A DNA stretch of 36,573 bases from assembly GCF_002140175.1 (NCBI RefSeq), contig NZ_NGMO01000002.1:160576-197148 (forward strand), in the 5' to 3' direction. The notes under the pieces are model-generated. The model had not been told where the DNA came from. It searched no databases and worked only from the letters and a program-made list of their open reading frames with translations. A program made the translations under genes and the position numbers. Below are positions 26,467 to 34,214 of the stretch, piece by piece. Source of the DNA: Candidatus Enterococcus wittei (GTDB lineage Bacteria > Bacillota > Bacilli > Lactobacillales > Enterococcaceae). The first letter of the stretch is position 1; each line of letters opens with the position of its first letter.

Positions 26467-26620
26467 ATTTGAAGAGTACTCTCCATTCAGATAGTAAGCT
26501 AGATGTAGATTTTATTCCATGAAAAATTTATGATTGTAGAAGATAGAAAAAAGTATAAAGCTAATGCTAAAATATAAGTTTTTTGTTCAATGAAGATTAG
26601 GAAAAGAGGTAAGTAAAGGA
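26467..26620. other. Gene-free stretch after repeat copy B
   Basis: AT-rich sequence without a supported gene or clear signal. Together with copy B and its short flank it makes up the gap between 26252 and 26620. Confidence 0.4.
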
Positions 26621-26917
26621 TTATCCATAGGTCTCAGCTAATGTTTGGTAGTTTAATATATTTACTTTACGATAAAAATCTGTAGGAAGATGGGACCAAC
26701 GTTTTAATAACTGGTAAAAGTAGCTTACTTCTGCTTTGATTCTATATTCGCTTAAAATCAGTCCAAAGTAATGAGGTTTTTTATTCACTAAATTGTTATA
26801 AATAAGTAGCGCAGTTTCTTTATCTTCATTGACAAAAAGTGTTTTAACTTCAATATTAGAACCTTCAATATTTTTCGTTTTTTCAATAAAATAAATACAT
26901 TTTGTACACTCCGTCAT
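26621..26917 (-). CDS. Small hypothetical protein with an N-terminal CxxC
   Basis: A 98-residue protein starting MTECTKCIYFIEK. I do not recognise a family. The ATG at 26917 is chosen over an upstream frame start (26956) because GGAGGG lies seven bases before it. The CTKC pair near the N-terminus could bind a metal or act in redox chemistry, but there is no second cysteine pair. The rest is soluble and mixed-charge with aromatic clusters (SYFYQLLKRW). It is convergent with the iron importer across repeat copy B. Confidence 0.6.
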   Translation of the reverse strand: MTECTKCIYFIEKTKNIEGSNIEVKTLFVNEDKETALLIYNNLVNKKPHYFGLILSEYRIKAEVSYFYQLLKRWSHLPTDFYRKVNILNYQTLAETYG

Positions 26918-27074
26918 ACGTGATCCCTCCAATACAGATTTAAATGATACAATCATCTTATAGAAAACTTGTTAATAAACCATGAACAAAAAATTATTCT
27001 TTTGCCATGAATTCTTAAAGTTTTTTTGTTCTTTTATGCGCTGTGTCTTTAGAGAAGTAAATAAGGAAGTTTGC

Positions 27075-27103
27075 TTGCTTCTTTTCAGTAAGTTCGCTAA
27101 AGT
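27075..27103 (+). promoter_or_regulatory. Probable promoter of the acetyltransferase gene
   Basis: TTGCTT (27075-27080), 17 bases, TAAAGT (27098-27103). The signal is moderate and the only reasonable one before 27134. Confidence 0.4.
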
Positions 27104-27133
27104 AATGAAAAACGAGAAAAAAGGTGGATACGT

Positions 27134-27712
27134 ATGGATTTACTGATCAATCGCCAATTGATTTTTGCTGAGAATCTGGTTATTGAAACAGATCGATTAA
27201 TCTTAAGGCCCCTCACGATGGCAGATGTGGAGGATTTGTTTGAATACGCCAGTGATGAAGAAACCACACGCTATGTCTTCCAAAGACATGAAACAATTCT
27301 AGATACCAAGTTGAGTATTGCTAATTATTTCATAGCCTCACCCTTAGGAAAATATGGAATCGAGTGGAAAGAAAATGGTAAGATGATTGGTACCATCGAT
27401 TTGAGACTCCAAGACGGTGATGACACGGCAGAGATCGGTTATGTTTTGAATCGCAACTATTGGGGACAAGGCATCGTACCGGAAGCTGGATATGAATTAC
27501 TAAAATTAGGGTTTGAAAAAATGAAGCTGGTACGAATTTTTGCTTACTATAATGCTGAAAATAGCAAATCTGGTCGAGTGATGGAAAAGTTGGGGATGAA
27601 ACAAGAAGGGGTCATTCCTGATGCAAAACGTGAACGAGGTCGTGTGATTTCAATCATCCTTAAAGGCATAACGAAAAAAGAATGGATGAATCAAGTACGC
27701 AAAACAAGATAG
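27134..27712 (+). CDS. GNAT family N-acetyltransferase (RimJ/RimL-like)
   Basis: A 192-residue acetyltransferase. The N-terminal ETDRLILRPLTMADVEDLF is typical of the RimJ/RimL branch, and the acetyl-CoA pyrophosphate-binding loop is in RNYWGQGIVPEAG (W110, G111, Q112, G113). The C-terminal N-S-R-V-M-E-K-L-G-M segment completes the fold. Substrate could be a protein N-terminus, an amino acid or an antibiotic; sequence alone does not say. The ribosome site is AAAAAGGTGG. Confidence 0.85.
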   Translation: MDLLINRQLIFAENLVIETDRLILRPLTMADVEDLFEYASDEETTRYVFQRHETILDTKLSIANYFIASPLGKYGIEWKENGKMIGTIDLRLQDGDDTAEIGYVLNRNYWGQGIVPEAGYELLKLGFEKMKLVRIFAYYNAENSKSGRVMEKLGMKQEGVIPDAKRERGRVISIILKGITKKEWMNQVRKTR

Positions 27713-27759
27713 TTGCAACTTAGGTATAAAATCATTAAGCTAAATTCGAGGTGATGAAT

Positions 27760-28125
27760 ATGGAATTTATCGTATCACAAGAAGCAGAAGAGCTTCTACG
27801 TGGCAAAATCAGTGAAGATGATCAATTACTGCTTGATGTCGAAGATGGGGATGGACCATTTGCGGATAGCCGAATCACTTGTCAAATCGATACATCTTTT
27901 CGTTTGATTATAGTGAATAAAGACACAACAGCCGATCTAAGTCTCTACTCTGAAACGGCTGAGACGGTTCTTGGCCCAATCAAAATCAAAAAAAGTGCTT
28001 TGATGTATTTGGACGATCCAACGACACTTGCAGTAGAACCTACGTATAAGAGTCTTCAATTAAGAGGCCCCAGTGGCTTATTAAAAAACAATCTTCAGTT
28101 GATCGATCAAACAGCAAAGGTTTAG
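27760..28125 (+). CDS. HesB/YqkB-like protein (Fe-S biosynthesis-type fold)
   Basis: A 121-residue protein resembling the Lactobacillales branch of the Fe-S_biosyn (HesB/IscA-like) family, with VEDGDGPFADSRITCQID and SLYSETAETVLGPIKIKKSA. Only one cysteine is present, so the three-cysteine metal site of true IscA is missing and a scaffold role is doubtful. GTG and ATG codons precede in frame (27751, 27754), but the ATG at 27760 is favoured because GAGGTGA lies at normal spacing. It is 11 bases before the phosphoesterase gene, probably in one transcript. Confidence 0.7.
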   Translation: MEFIVSQEAEELLRGKISEDDQLLLDVEDGDGPFADSRITCQIDTSFRLIIVNKDTTADLSLYSETAETVLGPIKIKKSALMYLDDPTTLAVEPTYKSLQLRGPSGLLKNNLQLIDQTAKV

Positions 28126-28136
28126 AAGGAAAATAT

Positions 28137-29033
28137 ATGGGAAATCTAGCGATCATCAGCGATTTACATGTCGATATCAATCAATTCGATGAAACAGAGT
28201 TACTGATTCTATGGGATGTATTACAACAAAAAAATATTACACGATTACATTTAGCTGGTGATTTAGCAAATAAAGTTGATCGTTGTGTGGCAGTGGCTGA
28301 GTTTTTTGCGAAGCGACTGCCTACAACTTTTCACTTTGGAAATCATGAACTAGCTGATGTGATGGGGGAAAAGATGATGAGTCATTTTCCCGATGCTCAC
28401 TTTTTAAATGAACGTTATATTGCTTTAAATGAAGAAACCGTACTTTTAGGCATCAATGGTTGGTACGATTATCAGTTTTCAGAAACAAAAGATTTGGAAA
28501 AAATTGTTCGAATGAAACGTTTATATTGGTATGATCGGCTTATTAAACGTGAAGGATCTGATCTGGAGGTTAATGAGCGAGTGTTGGCAGTTACCAAATC
28601 AATACTGGAAACGTTACGTGAGAAAAAGTTGAAGGTGATTTTATCGACTCACTTTGTACCAAAACAAGAGTTTATCATTTATCAAAAAGCACCTTATGAA
28701 CGTTGGAATCAACTGAATGCCTTTTTAGGGTCAGCTTCATTTGGTCAGTTACTTGACCAGTATCCTAATATTCAACAAGTCGTATTTGGTCATACGCACC
28801 GTCGTTTCGCAGATAAAGTCCTGAATGAAACAATCTATAGCTGTCGTCCTTTTGGCTATTATTATGAATGGCAACTGACACGTGATTTTGTAAGAGAATA
28901 TCAGCTGATCGACACCTACGATCCAATGAAACTTCGTGTACTTTTGCGTACTCACCGACCTGAATTCAAAGACTACCAGCAACGCCATCTAAAAAAAGAA
29001 TTCGAACAGGCGATGACGATCATCCCTTATTGA
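28137..29033 (+). CDS. Calcineurin-like metallophosphoesterase
   Basis: A 298-residue cytosolic phosphoesterase. All metal-ligand motifs are present: SDLHVD (Asp9, His11), AGDLANK (Asp42), FGNHE (Asn69, His70), the single His of STHFVP and GHTHRR. This gives a dinuclear metal centre able to hydrolyse phosphomonoesters or diesters; the substrate is unknown. The start uses GAAGGAAA. It follows the HesB-like gene closely. Confidence 0.85.
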   Translation: MGNLAIISDLHVDINQFDETELLILWDVLQQKNITRLHLAGDLANKVDRCVAVAEFFAKRLPTTFHFGNHELADVMGEKMMSHFPDAHFLNERYIALNEETVLLGINGWYDYQFSETKDLEKIVRMKRLYWYDRLIKREGSDLEVNERVLAVTKSILETLREKKLKVILSTHFVPKQEFIIYQKAPYERWNQLNAFLGSASFGQLLDQYPNIQQVVFGHTHRRFADKVLNETIYSCRPFGYYYEWQLTRDFVREYQLIDTYDPMKLRVLLRTHRPEFKDYQQRHLKKEFEQAMTIIPY

Positions 29034-29180
29034 ATCTATCAATTAGTTGAGAATACCCGTGACCAAGTCATGTAAGATTCAATTGTTATGGATCAAAGAA
29101 GCGTTTGTCAATCTGAAGACCAACTCTGATCATTTCTCTAAAAGAATAAACAGGATTTACTCAATTGATCCTGCTACATA

Positions 29181-29200
29181 TTTTTCTGGAAACAGAAAAA
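29181..29200. other. Tetraloop hairpin before the toxin-like gene
   Basis: TTTTTCTG and CAGAAAAA pair perfectly around a GAAA tetraloop. No T-run follows on either strand, so terminator function is doubtful. The rest of the 29034-29289 gap holds the promoter at 29229-29258 and nothing else I recognise. Confidence 0.35.
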
Positions 29201-29228
29201 ACAGGACATAAAAACACTCAGTTATGGT

Positions 29229-29258
29229 TTGTGAATCCTTTTTTATTTGTTGTAATAT
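29229..29258 (+). promoter_or_regulatory. Probable promoter of the EndoU-type secreted protein gene
   Basis: TTGTGA (29229-29234), 18 bases, TAATAT (29253-29258), about 30 bases before the start codon. Confidence 0.45.
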
Positions 29259-29289
29259 TCGCAGTAACGAATAGAAAAGGAGTAAGCAA

Positions 29290-31320
29290 ATGAAAAATAA
29301 AAAATGGTTGTCCTTGTTTATGGTTGTCCTGTTACTTTCCTCATTTGTCCAACCGCCCCTCCAAGTATTTGCCCATAATCAAACCCTCAAAGAAGCTGCC
29401 TCTTCTCCAAGTGTCACCATTGATTTAAGCGATGTTTCGCCACCAGATCAAACAGTGAATGAATGGCGAGATTATCGAGGATTTACCTCCACCTTAACAG
29501 CATCCCACAATGTTTTTGATAATTTGGTATTGTCTGATTATTTAGATTTGATGGACGGCCCAAGTATTTTACCTTTGGGAACCCGTTTTGCACGTTCACC
29601 GATTGCTCCAACGATCCAAGCAGTCGCATTTGCTGAATTCACACGTCCTTATCTGAAAGAATCCGTTCAAGCAAGTGCCGTCAGTCAACTATATCGTTTG
29701 ACTGCAGGGAATATCTTAAATGGTTCCATCCTTCTTTTAGGTGACGCAATCAATCATCCAGAAGAGCCAATTGAGCTTATGGAAACGAATAAGATCGAAT
29801 TAGCTAGCTGGATCGCGGTACAAAATCAATTTTTATCGTATATCCAGACTCCTCCTGATTTGACTGGTTATGAAATAAAGATTGCACCTGATAAAAGCAG
29901 TGCGACGTTTGCACCAAAAGAGGAAACTAATCAGAGTTTACTCGTATATCCTGATGTTTCATTGAATGAGTATTTGCCAGGACCGGAAAAACTCCCTCCT
30001 CGCATCGGTGCATTAAAAGGGATCACGTTCACTCCCTACACTGGATACTATGATCCACACATTGATGTCAATTTAAGGTATACAGCTTATGATCATCGAA
30101 AAGAAGAATATGTGGAATTGAGTATTACAGGAATCCGTCTGCCATTGGAAACTGATTTTGAGAGTTTTTTACCGCAGATTGCTACACCAGAAGCAGTTAT
30201 GGAGTTAGTAAAGGCAAATTCTAAAATACAGTTTGGTGCTATCGAACCTACGGATGTAGATACAGTCAATGAAACAGGTAAACAAATCACTCGTAGAATG
30301 ATCGATGAAAGAGATGTATTGGTTGAGCAATTACCTGATACGTTCATGACCAATTTATTTCGGATTGCAGCTAAAGCTAATGGAACAGAAGTTGTCTTAA
30401 ATCGAGATGGGGAATTTGTTTATCGAGGAACACAAGAAGTCGTACCGCTAGATCAAGTAGAGATTGGTTACAATCAAGAGGTCATCTATACGATACGCAA
30501 AGTCCAAAAATTCTTTGGCCTCTATTGTAATTATTATGCATTAGCTGATGGTCTATATGATGAAGTACGAACTGACTCTTTGCCAAAGAGTTTAGATGAC
30601 ACTACAATAGCGGCAATTTCAGAAGTCGGCGGTAGTGTGTTGAAAAACTTACCAAATTATGAAAACACAGAGTGGGTTATCCGCCAATCCCAACAAAAAC
30701 TCGAACCAGTAGACGTTTTATTAGTCGTTATGTGTTTGCCATGGTCCGAAATGCTATCTGTTTTACGAACTGTGGAAGCCGAAGGAGCGCTAGTTACCGC
30801 CATCGAAGTAGAAGAAGTCGAAGCTACTCGGATTCTAGAAACTGAAAAAGCTCTGATTACCAAAGGCTGTCCAAATGAGTCCTTAGTAGAAAAACTTCCC
30901 GAAACTGAATATTACAATCGAAAATCCCTTCGACATGTGGCAGGTGAGGTGAAGCCTGGAAAAGATGGAACACCTGAACTAAAAGGAGCACACTCACGCC
31001 ATCCCGATTTCTATCATCCAGATAGTGGGGTTGTTTATAGACCTACAAGTACAGTAGTAGAAGGACAACCATTTGAAGCCACTGTGAGTTATGGGCCTGA
31101 TTTTAAAAGCGTTAAATCTACTGTCTTTCCAGATAATTGGGATGCACAGAAGATCACTAGTGAAGTGGAACGGATTGTGAAAAAAAATGTTACAAATACC
31201 CCAGGACCACAAGAGTTTCTTGAAAAAGAGAGTGGGGGAGCTTTTGAAATCAAAGTACATGTGAACGTAAAAGCAACCGGAAAAGTTACCGTATCAACAG
31301 CTTATCCTATTGTCAAATAA
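29290..31320 (+). CDS. Secreted protein with a C-terminal EndoU-type nuclease (toxin) domain
   Basis: A 676-residue protein. Residues 1-28 form a Sec signal peptide (basic KNKK, hydrophobic core, VFA cleavage before HN) with no lipobox and no LPxTG anchor. The large body (about 30-540) is unknown to me; it lacks WXG/LXG motifs and holds a hydrophobic patch near VDVLLVVMCLPW. The last ~111 residues resemble the bacterial EndoU fold seen at the tips of polymorphic toxins: GAHSRH (566-571), KSVKSTVFPDNW (606-617) and STAYPI (669-674), which would supply catalytic His568, a Lys (606 or 609), Thr670 and Tyr672. Such domains cut RNA. The second expected histidine is not certain (571 or 576). It could instead be an inactive relative. 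AAAGGAG precedes the ATG. Confidence 0.72.
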   Translation: MKNKKWLSLFMVVLLLSSFVQPPLQVFAHNQTLKEAASSPSVTIDLSDVSPPDQTVNEWRDYRGFTSTLTASHNVFDNLVLSDYLDLMDGPSILPLGTRFARSPIAPTIQAVAFAEFTRPYLKESVQASAVSQLYRLTAGNILNGSILLLGDAINHPEEPIELMETNKIELASWIAVQNQFLSYIQTPPDLTGYEIKIAPDKSSATFAPKEETNQSLLVYPDVSLNEYLPGPEKLPPRIGALKGITFTPYTGYYDPHIDVNLRYTAYDHRKEEYVELSITGIRLPLETDFESFLPQIATPEAVMELVKANSKIQFGAIEPTDVDTVNETGKQITRRMIDERDVLVEQLPDTFMTNLFRIAAKANGTEVVLNRDGEFVYRGTQEVVPLDQVEIGYNQEVIYTIRKVQKFFGLYCNYYALADGLYDEVRTDSLPKSLDDTTIAAISEVGGSVLKNLPNYENTEWVIRQSQQKLEPVDVLLVVMCLPWSEMLSVLRTVEAEGALVTAIEVEEVEATRILETEKALITKGCPNESLVEKLPETEYYNRKSLRHVAGEVKPGKDGTPELKGAHSRHPDFYHPDSGVVYRPTSTVVEGQPFEATVSYGPDFKSVKSTVFPDNWDAQKITSEVERIVKKNVTNTPGPQEFLEKESGGAFEIKVHVNVKATGKVTVSTAYPIVK

Positions 31321-31321
31321 C

Positions 31322-31363
31322 AAAAAATGTGAGACTTGGTTAATCCAAGTCCCACATTTTTTT
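31322..31363. terminator. Shared bidirectional terminator of two convergent genes
   Basis: AAAAAATGTGaGACTTGG pairs with CCAAGTCcCACATTTTTTT around TTAAT; A and T runs serve both directions. The stop codon of the minus-strand gene (TAA, plus 31340-31342) is in the loop. Confidence 0.9.
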
Positions 31364-32329
31364 GTATTTATTGATCTCTACTTGGAACTCTTCGGGTGTA
31401 TAACAATCACGCCAATAGTATAAATTGAAAAGTTGATATTCATGAATGACTTTAAGAATGTTGTCTACTAACTCTTGGTTTAATCCAAGATAAGCAATAT
31501 TTGGGATGCCGCCATCAAATATATCACCGTGATAACCAGTGCCTAAACTATAAGGACCAAAGCTATAGAGAATAATCTTTTGATAGTAAATTTGATATTC
31601 TCTATCTGTTAAATCTATTAATGGGTCATCAGGATCGTCTACTTCGGGATCATATACTTCGGGATCATACCACCACTCGGATAAATAACGTCCTACACTT
31701 GGTTCGAAATCAATATAAGACTCATCTCGTGAGAGTGTCAAGCGGGAATCAAGTTTATCAAGTTGTGTTTCCAAGTATTCAGTAGCTTTTTCTACCGCAG
31801 CATGAGGGCGTTTCATTGGATCTGTAAAATCCATCATACGTCCTCCAGGAATACCATTTCCAATCATTCGAGTGGTTCTACTGTAGTGTGAAGTGATGAC
31901 TTGTTGTAATTGTTCTTCTGAAAATAAATCTTGCCAGTAAGTTAAATTGTGGGTTTGGTAGTCGTGAATAACTTTCAAAATCGCATTATCGATGGCTTGC
32001 AAAGGTTTCCGAAAAGAGTTATTTACTTTTCCGTGGAATTCATCAATACATTCTCCATAAGGTGTGAACCAATAGAGGGGGAAATTTCGATATCTGAGAT
32101 GATATTCCGAGTACACAAAAGTTGCCATGGGGTGATTGGGCACGCGAGGATCCCAGTAAAGTGAAGCCAACTGAGGAAAGACTTCTGGTCCATAATCAAT
32201 AAAGTTATCGTGATGGATCAAAGTAAGATCTGGATCAATTGCGTGGAATTTCTCTGTCAACTCTTTAGTCATCCGTCGAACATCAGCTTGAGGACGACGA
32301 TTGGGATCAACAAAATGAAAGCTATTCAT
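31340..32329 (-). CDS. Hypothetical cytosolic protein made of two homologous halves; possible partner of the EndoU-type protein
   Basis: A 329-residue protein with no signal peptide or membrane segment; I do not recognise the family. It is an internal duplication: residues 5-63 align with about 166-225 (shared F-x-DP-x-x-RP-x-A-x-V, then Y/F-ID-x-x-P-x-V and W-x-DP-x-V), and 112-145 align with 287-320 (DNAILKVIHDYQ with DNILKVIHEYQ, then YWQD with YWRD). It is acidic and rich in Trp and Tyr, as many immunity proteins are. AAAGGAAG precedes the ATG on the minus strand. It faces the EndoU-type gene across one terminator. Immunity function is a hypothesis; immunity genes normally follow the toxin in the same direction. 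Confidence 0.75.
   Translation of the reverse strand: MNSFHFVDPNRRPQADVRRMTKELTEKFHAIDPDLTLIHHDNFIDYGPEVFPQLASLYWDPRVPNHPMATFVYSEYHLRYRNFPLYWFTPYGECIDEFHGKVNNSFRKPLQAIDNAILKVIHDYQTHNLTYWQDLFSEEQLQQVITSHYSRTTRMIGNGIPGGRMMDFTDPMKRPHAAVEKATEYLETQLDKLDSRLTLSRDESYIDFEPSVGRYLSEWWYDPEVYDPEVDDPDDPLIDLTDREYQIYYQKIILYSFGPYSLGTGYHGDIFDGGIPNIAYLGLNQELVDNILKVIHEYQLFNLYYWRDCYTPEEFQVEINKYKKMWDLD
31641..31668. repeat. 15-bp tandem repeat inside the duplicated protein gene
   Basis: ACTTCGGGATCAT occurs at 31641-31653 and again at 31656-31668, a 15-base period that encodes repeated YDPEV units in the second half of the protein. In-frame gain or loss by slippage would only lengthen or shorten this acidic loop. 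Confidence 0.75.
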
Positions 32330-32682
32330 CGAAATACGCTTCCTTTCTTAGATAGATAACTAAAGTATCTCATAGAAATAGAGAAACAAAATTTTTTTTT
32401 TTCGATTTCTATAAAAGGTGGTATTTAGATTAAGGGAGAAGAACTATATGTAATGATTAAAAATGAATGAATTTTGTTGTAGTGGGAAATCTCAAGAATA
32501 TATCAAAAAAATAGCCTGTATTTTTCTTACTGCTCGGACCAAAGTGCTGCTGACATGACCTTGATAATTGGCGTTCAAGATGCTGTACTTTTGTAATAAG
32601 CCAAAAATAAAAAATGTGGAGGCCCCTTTTCTCTTTTTCTGTCTTATTCCTCAGTGCAAAAAACTTTTCTCGCAACCTTACT
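32330..32682. other. Gene-poor stretch between the duplicated protein gene and the glpF terminator
   Basis: AT-rich, with a run of T near 32390-32400. A 72-codon minus-strand frame (32457-32675) has no good ribosome site and no recognisable domain, so I do not call it. The segment may hold the promoter of the minus-strand gene at 32329, though no convincing pair of hexamers was found. Confidence 0.4.
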
Positions 32683-32729
32683 AAAAAAAACGGAAATCGA
32701 AGTGTCTTGCAACTTCTGGTTTCCGTTTT
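32683..32729 (-). terminator. glpF terminator
   Basis: On the minus strand AAAACGGAAA and a GAAGT inner stem pair with ACTTC and TTTCCGTTTT; a T-run (plus 32683-32690) follows. It lies about 20 bases after the glpF stop. Confidence 0.85.
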
Positions 32730-32751
32730 CTTTTGTATGAAGTTTTTTGTA

Positions 32752-33486
32752 TTATGCCATGAATAATACTTTATATACGAAGACTGCTACGATACCTGCA
32801 CAGATTGGTGCAACAACTGGTACCCAAGCGTAGTCCCATTGAGAAGAACCTTTGTGTTTCAATGGTAGTAATGCATGGACTAAACGAGGGGCAAAGTCAC
32901 GTGCTGGGTTTAATCCAGGACCAGTAGGACCACCAAGTGAAGCAACCAATGTCCATACTAAGAAACCAAGTGCTAAGTGAGCTGTACCAAGGTTGTCTTG
33001 GAAGAATGGTGCTTTTGTGATTCCTAATGCGCCAAAGAATAAAACGAATGAACCGAAGAATTCATTTACGAAACCATTGAATTTAGAACCCACACTGTTG
33101 ATAGTTGAGAATGTTCCTAAGACATGGTTCACATCTTCTGTTTGATCATAGTAAGGTTTGTAACAAGCGACTACGATCAATTGCCCTAAAGCTGCCCCAA
33201 TCAATTGTGCTACGATATAAGGCAATACTTCTGCCCAAGGGAATAAACCATTTGAAGCTAAAGCGATTGTAAATGCAGGATTGATGTGGTTTCCGCTGAT
33301 ACCGCCAAAAATCATAGCAGGCATCATTACACCGAAGCCATAACCTACAGCAATCAGCATCCAGTCACTTCCGTAACCCTTTGTACCTTTTAAATCTACG
33401 TTTGCTACAGCACCATTACCTAAGATGATCAATAACGCTGTACCAAGTACTTCCGCCGCTAGACGGGTCATTAGTGAGTAATCCAT
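32752..33486 (-). CDS. glpF: Glycerol facilitator / aquaglyceroporin (MIP family)
   Basis: A 244-residue six-helix channel. Both selectivity motifs are present: NPA at 69-71 (GNHINPAFT) and NPA at 193-195 (GLNPARD); Asp197 after the second NPA is typical of glycerol-conducting members. It passes glycerol and perhaps water across the cytoplasmic membrane. GGAGG lies six bases before the ATG. Codons are strongly biased to preferred ones, suggesting high expression. It is not beside glpK or glpO here, so it is a stand-alone unit with its own leader and terminator. A D-lactate- or water-conducting MIP is an alternative. Confidence 0.88.
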   Translation of the reverse strand: MDYSLMTRLAAEVLGTALLIILGNGAVANVDLKGTKGYGSDWMLIAVGYGFGVMMPAMIFGGISGNHINPAFTIALASNGLFPWAEVLPYIVAQLIGAALGQLIVVACYKPYYDQTEDVNHVLGTFSTINSVGSKFNGFVNEFFGSFVLFFGALGITKAPFFQDNLGTAHLALGFLVWTLVASLGGPTGPGLNPARDFAPRLVHALLPLKHKGSSQWDYAWVPVVAPICAGIVAVFVYKVLFMA

Positions 33487-33513
33487 ATATACCTCCTGAA
33501 GTTTTAAAAATGC

Positions 33514-33552
33514 AAAAAAAAAGAAACATCGCCACGATAGGTGAAGTGTTTC
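33514..33552 (-). promoter_or_regulatory. Terminator-like hairpin in the glpF leader
   Basis: On the minus strand GAAACA (plus 33547-33552) pairs with TGTTTC (33523-33528), with a partly paired inner region, and nine T follow (plus 33514-33522). It ends about 27 bases before the glpF start, leaving no room for a promoter. Bacillus glpF has a leader terminator relieved by the GlpP protein; whether that regulator acts here is inference. Confidence 0.6.
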
Positions 33553-33751
33553 GCACGTTTGTGTTTTTTTCTGGGCGGTCGTAATAAGTGCAAAGAAAAA
33601 ATGACTCCCTATAAAAGAAATCAGACCAACAACAAAAATAAAACACTTTTAAAACCGTTACTTACAAAACACTAACCCTTAAATATAAATATACCAAAAA
33701 AAAAACAAAGTTTTTTTTCAAAAATTGTCTATTTGAAACGACATCTTTTGA
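33553..33751. other. Divergent glpF-lrgA intergenic region
   Basis: Very AT-rich DNA that must carry the glpF promoter on the minus strand. Candidate hexamers are poor (TATAGG with a weak TTTGTT 17 bases upstream). I looked for a CcpA cre site and found none above a weak resemblance. Confidence 0.35.
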
Positions 33752-33766
33752 AATTTTCTGAAAAAT
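33752..33766 (+). promoter_or_regulatory. CodY box at the lrgAB promoter
   Basis: AATTTTCTGAAAAAT matches the CodY consensus AATTTTCWGAAAATT at 14 of 15 positions. It overlaps where the -35 for the -10-like TAAAAT (33775-33780) would be, so CodY binding should block transcription. Confidence 0.65.
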
Positions 33767-33809
33767 ATTGTCTGTAAAATGAAAGCTAGAGATGAGGGGT
33801 GTCGAGAAT

Positions 33810-34214
33810 TTGAAAGTTTATCAAGAATTTTTTATTATTATTTTCTTTTCTATATTGGGGGAAGGAACACGTATAGTCGCACATTTACCAATTCCTGGAA
33901 GTATTTTAGGAATTTTATATTTATTTTTGGCGTTTCAGTTACACATAGTAGATCCTGATAAATTAGGCACTACAGGGCAATTCTTGTTAAATAATTTAAC
34001 GATCTTGTTTGTTCCTGCCGGTGTAGGTTTGCTAGATTATTTTGATCAGATCATGGCTATTTGGCCTATCTTACTAGGAGCAGTCGTTTGTTGTTCGATA
34101 GTGACGATGGTGGTCACAGGAAAAACAGCGGAAGGCGTGGAAGCTCTCGTTACACTACTTCGTACTAGAAAAAAAACGAGGATAGAAGGAATGGAGGAAT
34201 CACCACTTGAATGA
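33810..34214 (+). CDS. lrgA: LrgA/CidA family holin-like protein
   Basis: A 134-residue membrane protein with four hydrophobic segments. The family hallmark LPIPGSILGILYLF and the NNLTILFVPAGVGLLDYF segment are clear. An in-frame ATG lies at 33792, but the TTG at 33810 is preferred: AGGGGTG lies eight bases upstream and the start gives MKVYQEFF. LrgA-type proteins influence murein hydrolase activity and have been linked to transport of small metabolites with LrgB. It overlaps lrgB by eight bases. No LytSR two-component genes are in the window. Confidence 0.88.
   Translation: MKVYQEFFIIIFFSILGEGTRIVAHLPIPGSILGILYLFLAFQLHIVDPDKLGTTGQFLLNNLTILFVPAGVGLLDYFDQIMAIWPILLGAVVCCSIVTMVVTGKTAEGVEALVTLLRTRKKTRIEGMEESPLE

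Noticed and set aside
32457-32675. Minus-strand 72-codon frame between the duplicated gene and glpF
   Set aside because: No convincing ribosome site, low-complexity composition and no family resemblance. It might be a degraded gene, but that cannot be shown here.
33416-33646. Minus-strand frame overlapping the glpF 5' end and leader
   Set aside because: It shares DNA with the glpF start in another frame and reads through the leader hairpin; no coding signature.
33553-33751. Possible CcpA cre site near glpF
   Set aside because: The best resemblance (around the CCGTTACTT stretch near 33655) breaks the conserved core spacing of the cre consensus.
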